Shown in pieces: positions 36,250-44,873 of a DNA stretch of 64,000 nucleotides. Below the pieces are notes generated by a model, which made no database searches, was not told where the DNA came from, and saw nothing but the letters and a program-made list of their open reading frames with translations. The stretch's first letter is position 1, and every line of letters starts with the position of its first letter. Origin of the DNA: an uncultured Bacteroidales bacterium (GTDB lineage: Bacteria > Bacteroidota > Bacteroidia > Bacteroidales > Paludibacteraceae); contig CAMHSB010000002.1 of NCBI GenBank assembly GCA_946187695.1, positions 124,001-188,000 on the forward strand, given 5' to 3'. The position numbers and the translations under genes are program-made.

Positions 36250-37362
36250 TTAGTCATGGGGTGAAGTCTTTTTTGCTAATTTTATGACTTCTTCGGCGAT
36301 GCGGCGGGCGGAGTCGGTTTGGGCGAGGGTGAGGATGTTGGTATGCAGGGTTTGGAGGCGGGCATCGTCGTGGATGAGTTTGAGGGCAGTCGGTACGAGT
36401 TGGGCTGCGGCGTCGGCATCGCGGACGAGTACGGCGGCATCCTTGTTGACGAGCGCCATGGCGTTATGGGTCTGGTGGTCTTCCGCTACGTTGGGAGAGG
36501 GGACTAAGATAGCGGGCTTGCCAAGGAGGCAGAGTTCGCTGATGGACGAGGCGCCGGCACGCGAGATGACGAGATCTGCGTTGGCGTATCTATCCGGCAT
36601 GTCGGCAAGGAAATCATAGATTTCCAGACCGGCTTCGCCTGTTAGACCGTTATCACTGTTAGACCGCTGCGCTGTAAGACCGCTACGCTGTAAGATATTC
36701 TCATAGTATAACTTTCCTGTTTGCCAGACGACATGGATGCCTGCGGCTTTAAGTTGAGGCAGGCCGGCGAGGATGGCTTCGTTGATGGTGCGGGCACCGA
36801 GCGAACCTCCAATTATGAGCAGATTCTTTCCACTTTCCACTTTCCTCTTTCCGCTCGTCAGGTTCTGGCGGACGGGATTGCCGGTGAGGATGATCTTGTC
36901 GGCGGGGAAGAAACGCTCCATGCCTTCGTAGGCGACGCAGATCTTGGCTGCTTTGTCCTTGAGGAGTTTATTGGTGACCCCGGCGAAGCCGTTTTGCTCC
37001 TGCAGGAGGATAGGGATACCCATGTTGGCTGCCTGCCACATGGCTGCACCGGAGGCGTATCCGCCGACACCGACGCCTACGTTCGGTTTGAAATCGCGGA
37101 TGATCTTCTTGACCTGGTGCAGGGACTTGAGCAGATCGGTCATGACGGACACGTTCTTCCAGGGTTGGGCACGGTTGAAGCCCCGTACGGGCAGTCCGAC
37201 GATCTGGTAACCGGCTTGCGGTACGCGCTCCATCTCCATGCGACCTAAGGCACCGACAAACAAAATCTGCGCCTCCGGATCCAGTTCCTTCAAGGCGTTG
37301 GCAATACTGATTGCGGGGAAGATATGGCCACCGGTCCCGCCTCCTGAAATTAAATACCTCAT
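36250..37362 (-). CDS. murG: UDP-GlcNAc:undecaprenyl-PP-MurNAc-pentapeptide transferase MurG
   Basis: A 370-residue GT28 glycosyltransferase that makes lipid II at the inner face of the membrane. Motifs seen: GGTGGHIFPA (3-16), GVGGYASG, GGSLGARTIN and SRAGASSISEL, ending with the donor site PSPNVAEDHQ. Two surface loops are replaced by peptides encoded by short-unit repeats: TSGKRKVESGK before LLIIGGS, and QRSGLTAQRSNSDN before the GEAGLEIYDF strand. Neither touches the named motifs. It is the last gene of the dcw run here; murC, ftsQ, ftsA and ftsZ do not follow. Confidence 0.97.
   Translation of the reverse strand: MRYLISGGGTGGHIFPAISIANALKELDPEAQILFVGALGRMEMERVPQAGYQIVGLPVRGFNRAQPWKNVSVMTDLLKSLHQVKKIIRDFKPNVGVGVGGYASGAAMWQAANMGIPILLQEQNGFAGVTNKLLKDKAAKICVAYEGMERFFPADKIILTGNPVRQNLTSGKRKVESGKNLLIIGGSLGARTINEAILAGLPQLKAAGIHVVWQTGKLYYENILQRSGLTAQRSNSDNGLTGEAGLEIYDFLADMPDRYANADLVISRAGASSISELCLLGKPAILVPSPNVAEDHQTHNAMALVNKDAAVLVRDADAAAQLVPTALKLIHDDARLQTLHTNILTLAQTDSARRIAEEVIKLAKKTSPHD
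36641..36693. repeat. In-frame 16-bp-unit minisatellite in murG
   Basis: About three copies of a TGTAAGACCGCTACGC-type unit encode the loop LQRSGLTAQRSNSDNGLT on the minus strand. The same unit forms the ftsW-murD spacer (38631) and part of the murG fragment at 34671. Confidence 0.85.
36826..36852. repeat. In-frame CTTTCCA minisatellite in murG
   Basis: Three to four CTTTCCA/CTTTCCT units encode GKRKVESGK on the minus strand, between the acceptor half and the strand LLIIGGS. Confidence 0.75.
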
Positions 37363-37365
37363 ATT

Positions 37366-37398
37366 GATTATGAATTATGAATTTAGAATTTAGAATTT
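37366..37398. repeat. GAATTTA-unit minisatellite between ftsW and murG
   Basis: Four copies of a GAATTTA/GAATTAT 7-bp unit fill nearly the whole 37-bp spacer. Confidence 0.75.
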
Positions 37399-37399
37399 G

Positions 37400-38632
37400 T
37401 TACTCCAAGGTGACGATGGGGGCATCGTCGAGGCTTTGTTCGATGGTTTCGTTGACGCGTTCACGGAGTTCGAGTTGTTCGCGGCTGACCGCCATCATGA
37501 TACCAAAATAGATGGAGGTGATGAGCACGGACGTACCGCCACGCGATATCAAGGGTAGGGGTTGACCCGTGACGGGTCCCAGACCGACAGCTACGAGCAT
37601 GGAGATGAGGGCCTGACAGGTGATCATGAGCGCGAGGCCCATCGTCATGAGCATTGCCGGCATGTCGTTGAAGCGGCTAGACACATAGCAGGCTCGGAAG
37701 AGGACTGCCAGATAGAGGAAGATGAGCACCGCCGCACCGATAAATCCGGACTCCTCGACGAAGATGGCGAAGATATAATCGGCAAAAGCCAAGGGTAAGT
37801 AATCGCGTTCTTTGGAGTTGCCGGGTCCGACACCCAGCGGGGTCTTGCCGCCCCGCGCGATGGCTACGGAGGCATACACTTCCTGGATATTCTCGTCCGT
37901 GAGGACATATTTGGATCCGTCGTCCTGATCAAAATGACGGTCGATACGGCTGACCCAGGTGGTGGCACGTTTGAAAGGACCGTGCATCTCGCGGTGCGGA
38001 CGCACGAATCCGAACTCGACGATGGCATAGCCCAGACCGAGCACGAGGATGGCAATACCTACGACCGACATCGTGTATTTCCACGGGATACGCGCCAGGA
38101 CCCATAGGCAGAAGATGATCAGGCCGATGAGCACCGCAGTGGATAAGTTCGACGCCATGACAGGCAGCATGACGATGCCCGCGATGATGAGCGTGCGGTA
38201 GAAATACTTGCTTTTATCTGCCTCGGTACGGATACGCGCCAGCTGGTCCGCGATGACGATGATGAGGGATAGCTTGGCTAACTCGGAAGGCTGGAAAGTG
38301 ATGCCGGCGATACGTACCCATCGAGCTGCACCGTTGATGGTGACGACAAGCGGATTGCCCGGTATCATGGTCGAATAGACGAGCAGGGTACTGATGCCCA
38401 AGAGCACATAGCCGCCCAGCCGCACCCAGTAGGTGGGGATGAACTGTATGACCCCTGCCGCAATGATGCCCAAGAGCAGGAAGAGCATCTGGGAGCCGAT
38501 GGGACCCAGTACCGATCCGCGCGAATAGACCAGCGTGGACGAAGCCGAGAACAGGGCGATGACCGCCATCACGATCAGGATGAGGAAGAGCGCCCAGAAG
38601 GATTTGTCAATATTATTAAATGACCATTTCAT
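37400..38632 (-). CDS. ftsW: FtsW, SEDS-family peptidoglycan glycosyltransferase of division
   Basis: A 410-residue polytopic membrane protein of the SEDS family, with about ten hydrophobic segments. Motifs seen: GAARWVRIAGITFQPSELAKLSLI and the C-terminal GPVTGQPLPLISRGGTS signature. FtsW polymerises lipid II at the septum with the transpeptidase FtsI, encoded upstream in the same cluster. A cytoplasmic tail of about 30 residues ends the protein. Gene order murD-ftsW-murG is normal. Confidence 0.96.
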   Translation of the reverse strand: MKWSFNNIDKSFWALFLILIVMAVIALFSASSTLVYSRGSVLGPIGSQMLFLLLGIIAAGVIQFIPTYWVRLGGYVLLGISTLLVYSTMIPGNPLVVTINGAARWVRIAGITFQPSELAKLSLIIVIADQLARIRTEADKSKYFYRTLIIAGIVMLPVMASNLSTAVLIGLIIFCLWVLARIPWKYTMSVVGIAILVLGLGYAIVEFGFVRPHREMHGPFKRATTWVSRIDRHFDQDDGSKYVLTDENIQEVYASVAIARGGKTPLGVGPGNSKERDYLPLAFADYIFAIFVEESGFIGAAVLIFLYLAVLFRACYVSSRFNDMPAMLMTMGLALMITCQALISMLVAVGLGPVTGQPLPLISRGGTSVLITSIYFGIMMAVSREQLELRERVNETIEQSLDDAPIVTLE

Positions 38633-38692
38633 TGTAAGACCGTTTCACTGTAAGACCGTTACACTGTTGGACCGCTTCGCTGTTAGAGGGCT
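38631..38692. repeat. 16-bp-unit minisatellite in the murD-ftsW spacer
   Basis: Four units of the TGTAAGACCGTTTCAC type, the last overlapping the murD stop codon region. Shared with the insertion inside murG at 36641. Confidence 0.85.
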
Positions 38693-39966
38693 CTTACGGC
38701 TGCCATGAACTGTTCACCGCGATCTTCGTAGGACTTAAAGAGGTCGAAGGACGCGCAACAGGGCGAGAGCAGGACGGTGTCGCCTTCATGGGCGGCCTTG
38801 TAGGCGCCTTGGATGGCATCATGCAAATTATCGGTGTCAATAATTTGCAAACCAAAACCGCCGAAATGTTCTCTCAGTTTCTCGTTGTGCAAGCCCATAA
38901 AGACGAGGGTGTGGCATTTCTCGCGCACGAGCTCGTCGATCTCGGAGTAGTCATTGCCCTTGTCCTTACCGCCCAGGATGAGGACGGTTGGGGTGGTCAT
39001 GGACTCGAGGGCGTACCAACAGCTGTTGACGTTGGTGGCCTTGGAGTCATTGATATAACGTACACCTTTGACGGTCGCGACATACTGGAGGCGATGCTCC
39101 ACGCCCTGGAAGGTCTTGAGGGCTTCGCGGATGACCTCTTTCTTGATACCCACCACCTTGGCTGCGATTGTAGCGGCCATCGAGTTGAGGACATTATGCC
39201 GTCCCTTGAGTGCCAATTCGTCTTCGCCGACGGGCAGCGGGTTGGGAACAGTGAAGCCGTAGGGGTAGAGGGTGGCGCCCAGTTGGATCTTCTTCATCTC
39301 GCGATCGATGACGGGATCTTCCGCCCAGTAGATGAACGAATCCTCTTTGGTCTGATTGCGGGTGATACGGAACTTGGCGTCGATATAGTTCTGGAACTTA
39401 AAATCGTAGCGATCCAGGTGGTCCGGGGTGATGTTCAACAAAATGGCTACGTCGGCCTTGAAGTCGTACATGTTATCAAGTTGGAAAGACGAGAGCTCGA
39501 TGACGTAATAGTCATGGTCCTCATGGGCGACCTGCAAAGCCAGCGAGTTGCCGATATTGCCTGCCAGCCCGACGTTTAGACCTGCATTGCGGAGGATATA
39601 ATAGATGAGCGAGGTGGTGGTTGTCTTACCGTTCGAACCCGTGATACAGATCATTTTCGCATGCGTATAACGTGCGGCGAACTCGATCTCCGAGATGATG
39701 GGCGTGCCCTGTGCCTGCAGCTTCTGAATGAGCGGTGCGGTCAAGGGGATACCCGGCGATTTGACTACCTCGTCGGCATTGAGAATGAGGGATTCCGTGT
39801 GCTTGCCGTCTTCCCATGCTACGCCGTTCTGATCCAGCAAGGCGCGATAGGGATCGGAGATCGTACCGCAGTCGGATACGAAGACGTCAAAACCTTTCTC
39901 TTTGGCCAGGATGGCGGCTCCGCTGCCGCTCTCGCCGGCGCCCAGTATTACAATTCGTTTGCTCAT
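38683..39966 (-). CDS. murD: UDP-N-acetylmuramoylalanine-D-glutamate ligase MurD
   Basis: A 427-residue cytoplasmic Mur ligase that adds D-Glu to UDP-MurNAc-L-Ala. Motifs: N-terminal nucleotide fold VILGAGESGSG, ATP loop ITGSNGKTTTTSL (about 107-119), NITPDHLDRY and the C-terminal-domain lead NDSKATN. Length is normal. 33 nt downstream of mraY; its stop lies within a minisatellite shared with murG. Confidence 0.97.
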   Translation of the reverse strand: MSKRIVILGAGESGSGAAILAKEKGFDVFVSDCGTISDPYRALLDQNGVAWEDGKHTESLILNADEVVKSPGIPLTAPLIQKLQAQGTPIISEIEFAARYTHAKMICITGSNGKTTTTSLIYYILRNAGLNVGLAGNIGNSLALQVAHEDHDYYVIELSSFQLDNMYDFKADVAILLNITPDHLDRYDFKFQNYIDAKFRITRNQTKEDSFIYWAEDPVIDREMKKIQLGATLYPYGFTVPNPLPVGEDELALKGRHNVLNSMAATIAAKVVGIKKEVIREALKTFQGVEHRLQYVATVKGVRYINDSKATNVNSCWYALESMTTPTVLILGGKDKGNDYSEIDELVREKCHTLVFMGLHNEKLREHFGGFGLQIIDTDNLHDAIQGAYKAAHEGDTVLLSPCCASFDLFKSYEDRGEQFMAAVRAL

Positions 39967-39999
39967 ATTATTATATTAAAAGAAAATATCAAAAATAAT

Positions 40000-41271
40000 T
40001 TATCGGATCTTTAATGTTAAAATGGTGATGGCGGCAAGGATGAGGGTGACGATGCAGAAACGCAGGACGATCTTCGATTCGTGATGCAGGTTCTTGCTGC
40101 CTTTGAAACGGATGATACAGGTGGGGTCGTTCTTGAGGACCTGCTCCACGGAGGTACGGAAATGGTCGTGCAGCGGTGCCCTTTTCCATACGCGGACGTG
40201 CAGCCCGCGTTTCTTGTAAAACTTATAGACCTGGGTCTGCAGGATGACACTCACGCTCTCCATGAGGAAGACCCCGCAGAGGACGGGTACTAAAAGCTCC
40301 TTGTGGATGATCATGGCGCAGACGCCGATGATGCCACCGACGGTGAGGCTGCCGGTGTCACCGAGGAAGACCTGTGCGGGGAAGCCGTTGAACCAGAGGT
40401 AGCCCACCAGAGCGCCGACGAAAGAGGCGAGGAAGACTACCAACTCTTCGGAGCCCGGGATGTACATGACATCGAAATACTCCGCCCAGACGACACTACC
40501 GGAGGTGTAGGCGAGAATGAGCAGGGCAATCGCCATGATGGCCGAGTTACCGGCACACATGCCGTCCATGCCGTCGTTGAGGTTCGCACCGTTGCTGACT
40601 GCCGCTACGACGAAGACTGTCAGCAGCACAAAGAAGATCCAACCGAAGCGGTATTTATTGTTCTCGCCCGTCCAGGAGAAGAGGTCGGCATAATTGAAGT
40701 TATGATGCTTGACGAAGGGGATGGTGGTCTGGGTGGACTTGATCTCCGGACTCTTCTCGACGACGACCACATTGTTCTCGATATGACTTGTGACGACCTC
40801 GTTCATGCTGACAGCAGGGCAGAAACGAAGGGTGAGTCCGACGATGAGACCGAGGGTGATCTGACCGGCGATCTTGACCCAACCGTTCAGACCCTCTTTG
40901 TTCTTGCGGAAGGTCTTGATATAATCGTCCGCAAAGCCCAACGCGCCCATGAGAAGGGTCGTTATCAGCATGAGGATCATATAGACATTGCTCAGCTTGC
41001 CGAACAGCAGACAGGGCAGCAGGATGGCTACGATGACGATGATACCGCCCATCGTCGGCACGCCTTTCTTGCCCACGTTGAAGGGATCGGTTTTCTCATC
41101 GCGTTGGGTCTCCGAGATATGATGGCGTTTCATGAAATCGATGAACCAGTTGCCGAAACAGATACTGGTGATGAGTGCGATGATGCCCGCTACGATGGCG
41201 CGGAAGGAGATGTAGGTGAACAGGCGCGCACCGAGTACATCACTGAAATAGGTAAAAAAATGATAAATCAT
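40000..41271 (-). CDS. mraY: Phospho-MurNAc-pentapeptide transferase MraY
   Basis: A 423-residue integral membrane enzyme forming lipid I. Motifs: FADDYIKTFRKNKEGLNGWVK (substrate-binding DD) and NLNDGMDGMCAG (catalytic Asp region), plus the late HDHFR-like segment APLHDHFR. It has a periplasmic insertion of about 60 residues (residues 165-220, VTSHIENNVVVVEKSPEIKS...) seen in Bacteroidetes MraY. Last helix at the C-terminus. Confidence 0.96.
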   Translation of the reverse strand: MIYHFFTYFSDVLGARLFTYISFRAIVAGIIALITSICFGNWFIDFMKRHHISETQRDEKTDPFNVGKKGVPTMGGIIVIVAILLPCLLFGKLSNVYMILMLITTLLMGALGFADDYIKTFRKNKEGLNGWVKIAGQITLGLIVGLTLRFCPAVSMNEVVTSHIENNVVVVEKSPEIKSTQTTIPFVKHHNFNYADLFSWTGENNKYRFGWIFFVLLTVFVVAAVSNGANLNDGMDGMCAGNSAIMAIALLILAYTSGSVVWAEYFDVMYIPGSEELVVFLASFVGALVGYLWFNGFPAQVFLGDTGSLTVGGIIGVCAMIIHKELLVPVLCGVFLMESVSVILQTQVYKFYKKRGLHVRVWKRAPLHDHFRTSVEQVLKNDPTCIIRFKGSKNLHHESKIVLRFCIVTLILAAITILTLKIR

Positions 41272-41276
41272 TTTAT

Positions 41277-41313
41277 AATGTTTAATGTTTAATGTTTAGT
41301 GTTTAGTGTTTAG
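41277..41313. repeat. TTTAATG-unit minisatellite between murE and mraY
   Basis: Five copies of TTTAATG/TTTAGTG fill the 38-bp spacer and touch the last murE codons. Confidence 0.75.
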
Positions 41314-42779
41314 AGGTGTTTCTTTACTTGTTCGTGGTCGTCAAAATGGTGTTTGACGCCCTTGATGATCTGGTAGTCTTCGTGTCCTTTGCCGGCGATG
41401 AGGATGACGTCGTCTTTCTGCGCCAGTGTGCAGGCCGTCTGGATGGCTGCGGCTCGGTCTTCGATGACGAGGGTGGTGCGCAGTTCTTCTTCGGTGAGGC
41501 CGTCCGTCATATCCTTGAGGATGTCGGCCGGTTCTTCATCGCGCGGGTTGTCGGAGGTGAGGATCAGTTGCTCGCTGCCGCGTTTGGCGATCTGCGCCAT
41601 CATGGGTCGTTTGCCTTTGTCGCGGTTACCTCCGCAACCTACGACGGTTATGAGTTTGGCACTTTCTTTCTTGATCTCGCGAATGGTCTGGATGACGTTA
41701 TCGACTGCGTCGGGTGTATGGGCATAATCGACGATGGCTGTCCAGCCTTTGGGGCTATGGATGGTCTCGAAACGTCCGTTCACCGGTTTGAGGGTGGAGA
41801 GCACGCGCAGGACATCCATCTCGTCGAAACCGAGGCACAACGCTGCGCCGTAGATACAGAGCAGGTTGGATACATTGAATCGTCCTACGAGGGGAACAAA
41901 GACCTCTTTGCCGTTGATGGCAAGCATCATGCCGTCGAAGCCTTCTTCCAATATCTGCGCCTTGTAGTCGGCGAGCGAACGGGTGGAGTAGGTATGGACG
42001 GCCGCCTTGCAGTTCTGCGTCATGACGAGTCCGTTTTTGTCGTCTTTGTTGGTGACAGCGAATGCCGTTTTCTTCAGACCGTCAAAGAGCCGTTTCTTGG
42101 TGTCGCGGTAGTTATCGAAGGTCTTATGGTAATCGATATGATCGCGCGTGAGGTTCGTAAAGAGCGCGCCGTCGAAATCCAGCCCCGCTATGCGTTCCTG
42201 CGCGATCGCGTGGGAGGAAACCTCCATGAAGGCGTAGGTACAACCGGCATCCACCATGCGGCGTAGCAGGCCGTTCAGTTCGATGGCATCGGGGGTGGTG
42301 TGGGTGGCCGGTACCGCCTCGTCCTCAATATAATTGACCACGGTGGAGAGCAGGCCGGCTTTGTGGCCCAACGCGCGCACGAGTTTATATAATAAGGTAG
42401 CGATCGTGGTCTTGCCGTTCGTGCCGGTGACGCCGACGAGTGTCAGCGCTTTGGACGGTTCTCCAAACCATTTGGAAGCTAACAGACCGAGGGCACGGTC
42501 GGTGTTCTCCACCAAGATAAAGGTGGGGGATTGGTGATTGGTAATTGGTGATTGGTGATTGGTGATATATTCTCTCTTTGAGAGAACGACTGCTGTAGCA
42601 CCCTTGGCGACACAACCATCAATGAAAGTATGTCCATCTACTGCTGTGCCTACCTGGGCTACAAACATATCGCCTGTTTCGATCTTGCGACTATCGAAGT
42701 GCAGACCGTGGATCTCTTTGTCGGTGCGACCGATTACCTCAATCGGCTCAATCGCGTTTAATAAGTCTTTTAGTACCAT
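41310..42779 (-). CDS. murE: UDP-MurNAc-tripeptide synthetase MurE (meso-DAP adding type)
   Basis: A 489-residue Mur ligase. Motifs: GVTGTNGKTTIATLL (ATP loop, about 119), LTRDHIDYH, DYAHTPDAV and SDNPRDEEP; the DNPR motif is typical of enzymes using meso-diaminopimelate. The N-terminus (LKDLLNAIEPIEVIG) agrees with the family, so the 32-nt overlap with the ftsI 3' end is real. An in-frame repeat gives ITNHQSPITNHQSPT at about residues 73-87, in the N-terminal domain shortly before the hinge; family members have no such segment. Confidence 0.97.
   Translation of the reverse strand: MVLKDLLNAIEPIEVIGRTDKEIHGLHFDSRKIETGDMFVAQVGTAVDGHTFIDGCVAKGATAVVLSKREYITNHQSPITNHQSPTFILVENTDRALGLLASKWFGEPSKALTLVGVTGTNGKTTIATLLYKLVRALGHKAGLLSTVVNYIEDEAVPATHTTPDAIELNGLLRRMVDAGCTYAFMEVSSHAIAQERIAGLDFDGALFTNLTRDHIDYHKTFDNYRDTKKRLFDGLKKTAFAVTNKDDKNGLVMTQNCKAAVHTYSTRSLADYKAQILEEGFDGMMLAINGKEVFVPLVGRFNVSNLLCIYGAALCLGFDEMDVLRVLSTLKPVNGRFETIHSPKGWTAIVDYAHTPDAVDNVIQTIREIKKESAKLITVVGCGGNRDKGKRPMMAQIAKRGSEQLILTSDNPRDEEPADILKDMTDGLTEEELRTTLVIEDRAAAIQTACTLAQKDDVILIAGKGHEDYQIIKGVKHHFDDHEQVKKHL
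42529..42568. repeat. In-frame GATTGGT minisatellite in murE
   Basis: Five to six GATTGGTG/GATTGGTA units encode ITNHQSPITNHQSPT on the minus strand. The unit repeats at about 7-8 bp, and the array is nearly perfect, so it is probably young. Confidence 0.88.
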
Positions 42780-44547
42780 TTTCGTATATATAACATCCGG
42801 TATAAGCCATTGTTTTTTCTGCTATCACGCGTACGGTGGAGCCGCAGTCCTGTCCGGCATCGTAGGGGAATTGCGGGTCCTCGATCATGCAGATACAGGT
42901 GTATTGCGGGTTCTCTTCGGGGAAGTAGCCGACGAAGGTCATGCGGTGGCGTTTGGAGGAGTAGCCGTGTCCCGGGATGATGAGCTGTGCCGTACCGGTC
43001 TTGCCGGCGATAGACACGAGGTTGGACTGCGCTTTGCGGCTCCAGAGACGTGCCGCTGCCGTACCCAGGCGGTTGTCCCAGACGACATCGTGCAGGGCAC
43101 TGCGGATATCCTCCAGCGTGCGATTCGAGCAGATGGAGCTCTTGACGGTCTCGGGTCGGAAACGTTTGATGTTTTCTCCGTCCTGCTGGATGGAGGTGAC
43201 TAACATCGGCCGTACCATGCGTCCGTTATTGGCGATTGCGTTGTAGAACATGAGTATCTGCATGGGGCTCAGTTCGACCGAATAGCCGTAGGACATCTTA
43301 CTGAGTGTGACCGTATCTTTGGGGATGTCGATACGCACCTTGTCTGCGCCCGGAATCTCGCAATAGACACTGTCCATGAGGCCCATTTTCTCGATGCGGC
43401 GCACGAATTTCTTCGCCGAGCCTTCGTAAGAGCGGGTGATGAGTTTGGCGAGGGCGATGTTACTCGACACCGCGAGCGCCGAACGGACGGTGAGGATGGT
43501 GTCCATCTTATGGGCGTCGGTGTGCTTGACCGTGAAATAGCGCCAGGGTTCGCTGGTGATAGTGACCGTATCATCGATATCGATCTTGCCGTCGTCCAGT
43601 GCGGCTACGAGGGCAATCGTCTTGAAGGTGGAGCCCGGTTCTACGCGTTGTACGGCATGGTTCTGCGCCTCGTAATACTCGCCGTCTTCCTGACTGCGGT
43701 CGAGGTTGGCGATCGCACGCACATAGCCAGTCTTGGTCTCCATGAGAATGGCGCAACCCCATTTGGCGTTCCGCTCCTTGGTCTTGGCCAGCAGTGCGTT
43801 CTCTACGATATCTTGGAGGTTGGCGTCGATGGTGGTGACGATATCCAGTCCGTCCTTGGCTTCCTCCACGGTGACGGACTCATTGCGTCCGCCGATACGC
43901 TGGATGGAGCTCATACCGTCCTCGCCTTTCAGTTCCTTGTCAAACCGTTTCTCCAGGCCTGAGTTACCGCTACCGCCCTCGCCGTAGATACCGCCGATGG
44001 TGCGGCTGGCAAGGATACCGTATGGCTTGATACGACGGTGCTGGTCCTCGAAGAAGATGCCGCTTTTGTATTTGCCTTTCTTGATGAGTTTGTTCTGCTC
44101 CAGGGCCTGGCGCTGCAGGTAGTTGATGCGGTGGTCGCAGACTTTATAGCGCTTCTCGTTGCTCCGGTATGCCTGGGTGATACGCGCTTTGTACTCCGCC
44201 TGCGAATGTTCGCCGACGATGGTTGCCAGATCGAGCGCCAGGGTGTCGATATGCGCGGCGAACAAGGCACCGCTCTTCTCGCGCAACGCAGGTACGCGGG
44301 TATCCATATACATATAATATTGCGGCATACTGGAGGCGAGCAAGCGTCCGTTGCAGTCCAGGATATTGCCCCGCGTAGCTGCGATAGGCCGGTTGGTGGG
44401 CACTTGTTTCTCCGCCACTTTGAGCCAGTTGTCGCGCTCTACGGTCTGGATATAGACGATCTTACCCAGCACAGCTCCGAAGCCGAGCATGATCACAATG
44501 AAGATGATCGCAAACCGCCACACCGTATTTCTTTGTTCTTCGCTCAT
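42748..44547 (-). CDS. ftsI: Penicillin-binding protein 2/FtsI-type division transpeptidase
   Basis: A 599-residue class B PBP. One N-terminal membrane helix (FAIIFIVIMLGFGAVLGKIVY), a pedestal domain with RGNILDCNGRLLA, and a transpeptidase domain with all three motifs: STFK (SxxK), SSN (SxN) and KTG (AGKTGTAQ). It cross-links septal peptidoglycan. The protein ends about 40 residues after the last catalytic strand, whereas many Bacteroidales homologues continue with a PASTA domain. The gene starts 1 nt after ftsL and overlaps murE by 32 nt. Confidence 0.95.
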   Translation of the reverse strand: MSEEQRNTVWRFAIIFIVIMLGFGAVLGKIVYIQTVERDNWLKVAEKQVPTNRPIAATRGNILDCNGRLLASSMPQYYMYMDTRVPALREKSGALFAAHIDTLALDLATIVGEHSQAEYKARITQAYRSNEKRYKVCDHRINYLQRQALEQNKLIKKGKYKSGIFFEDQHRRIKPYGILASRTIGGIYGEGGSGNSGLEKRFDKELKGEDGMSSIQRIGGRNESVTVEEAKDGLDIVTTIDANLQDIVENALLAKTKERNAKWGCAILMETKTGYVRAIANLDRSQEDGEYYEAQNHAVQRVEPGSTFKTIALVAALDDGKIDIDDTVTITSEPWRYFTVKHTDAHKMDTILTVRSALAVSSNIALAKLITRSYEGSAKKFVRRIEKMGLMDSVYCEIPGADKVRIDIPKDTVTLSKMSYGYSVELSPMQILMFYNAIANNGRMVRPMLVTSIQQDGENIKRFRPETVKSSICSNRTLEDIRSALHDVVWDNRLGTAAARLWSRKAQSNLVSIAGKTGTAQLIIPGHGYSSKRHRMTFVGYFPEENPQYTCICMIEDPQFPYDAGQDCGSTVRVIAEKTMAYTGCYIYENGTKRLIKRD

Positions 44548-44548
44548 G

Positions 44549-44866
44549 TCAGTTCCGGATTTTGGTGGGTGGTTTGGTGTTCTCTTGCAGATTACTTCCC
44601 TGCTCGTGGAGTACTTGTATGACTTGGCTCTGCCGCGTGGTGTTGGTCAGTTCGGCACTGATGGTCATGTAGCGGAACTTGGCATCGAGCATCTCTTTCT
44701 TGGTGTCCGTGAGGTGGTGTTGCTGCTTGGCGGACTGGTAGCCGGTCAGGATATACAAAAAGACCAACCCGACGATCAAGCCGATCAGCGGGTATTGTTC
44801 GCGGAGTGCTTTGCTACGCAGTTTGTCTCCGTTCAACCAGGATTGTATGTCGTGACTATTAGCCAT
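44549..44866 (-). CDS. FtsL-like division protein
   Basis: A 105-residue bitopic protein with a short cytoplasmic N-terminus, one membrane helix (PLIGLIVGLVFLYILTGY, about 27-44) and a periplasmic coiled-coil segment (KQQHHLTDTKKEMLDAKFRYMTISAELTN). Size and position between rsmH and ftsI match the FtsL-like proteins of Bacteroidetes, which link FtsI/FtsW to the divisome. Sequence conservation in this family is low, so position carries much of the weight. Confidence 0.85.
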   Translation of the reverse strand: MANSHDIQSWLNGDKLRSKALREQYPLIGLIVGLVFLYILTGYQSAKQQHHLTDTKKEMLDAKFRYMTISAELTNTTRQSQVIQVLHEQGSNLQENTKPPTKIRN

Positions 44867-44873
44867 GTAAGGG

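Noticed and set aside
40303-41292. Plus-strand ORF of 329 residues opposite mraY
   Set aside because: Extremely Asp/Glu-rich antisense shadow of mraY.
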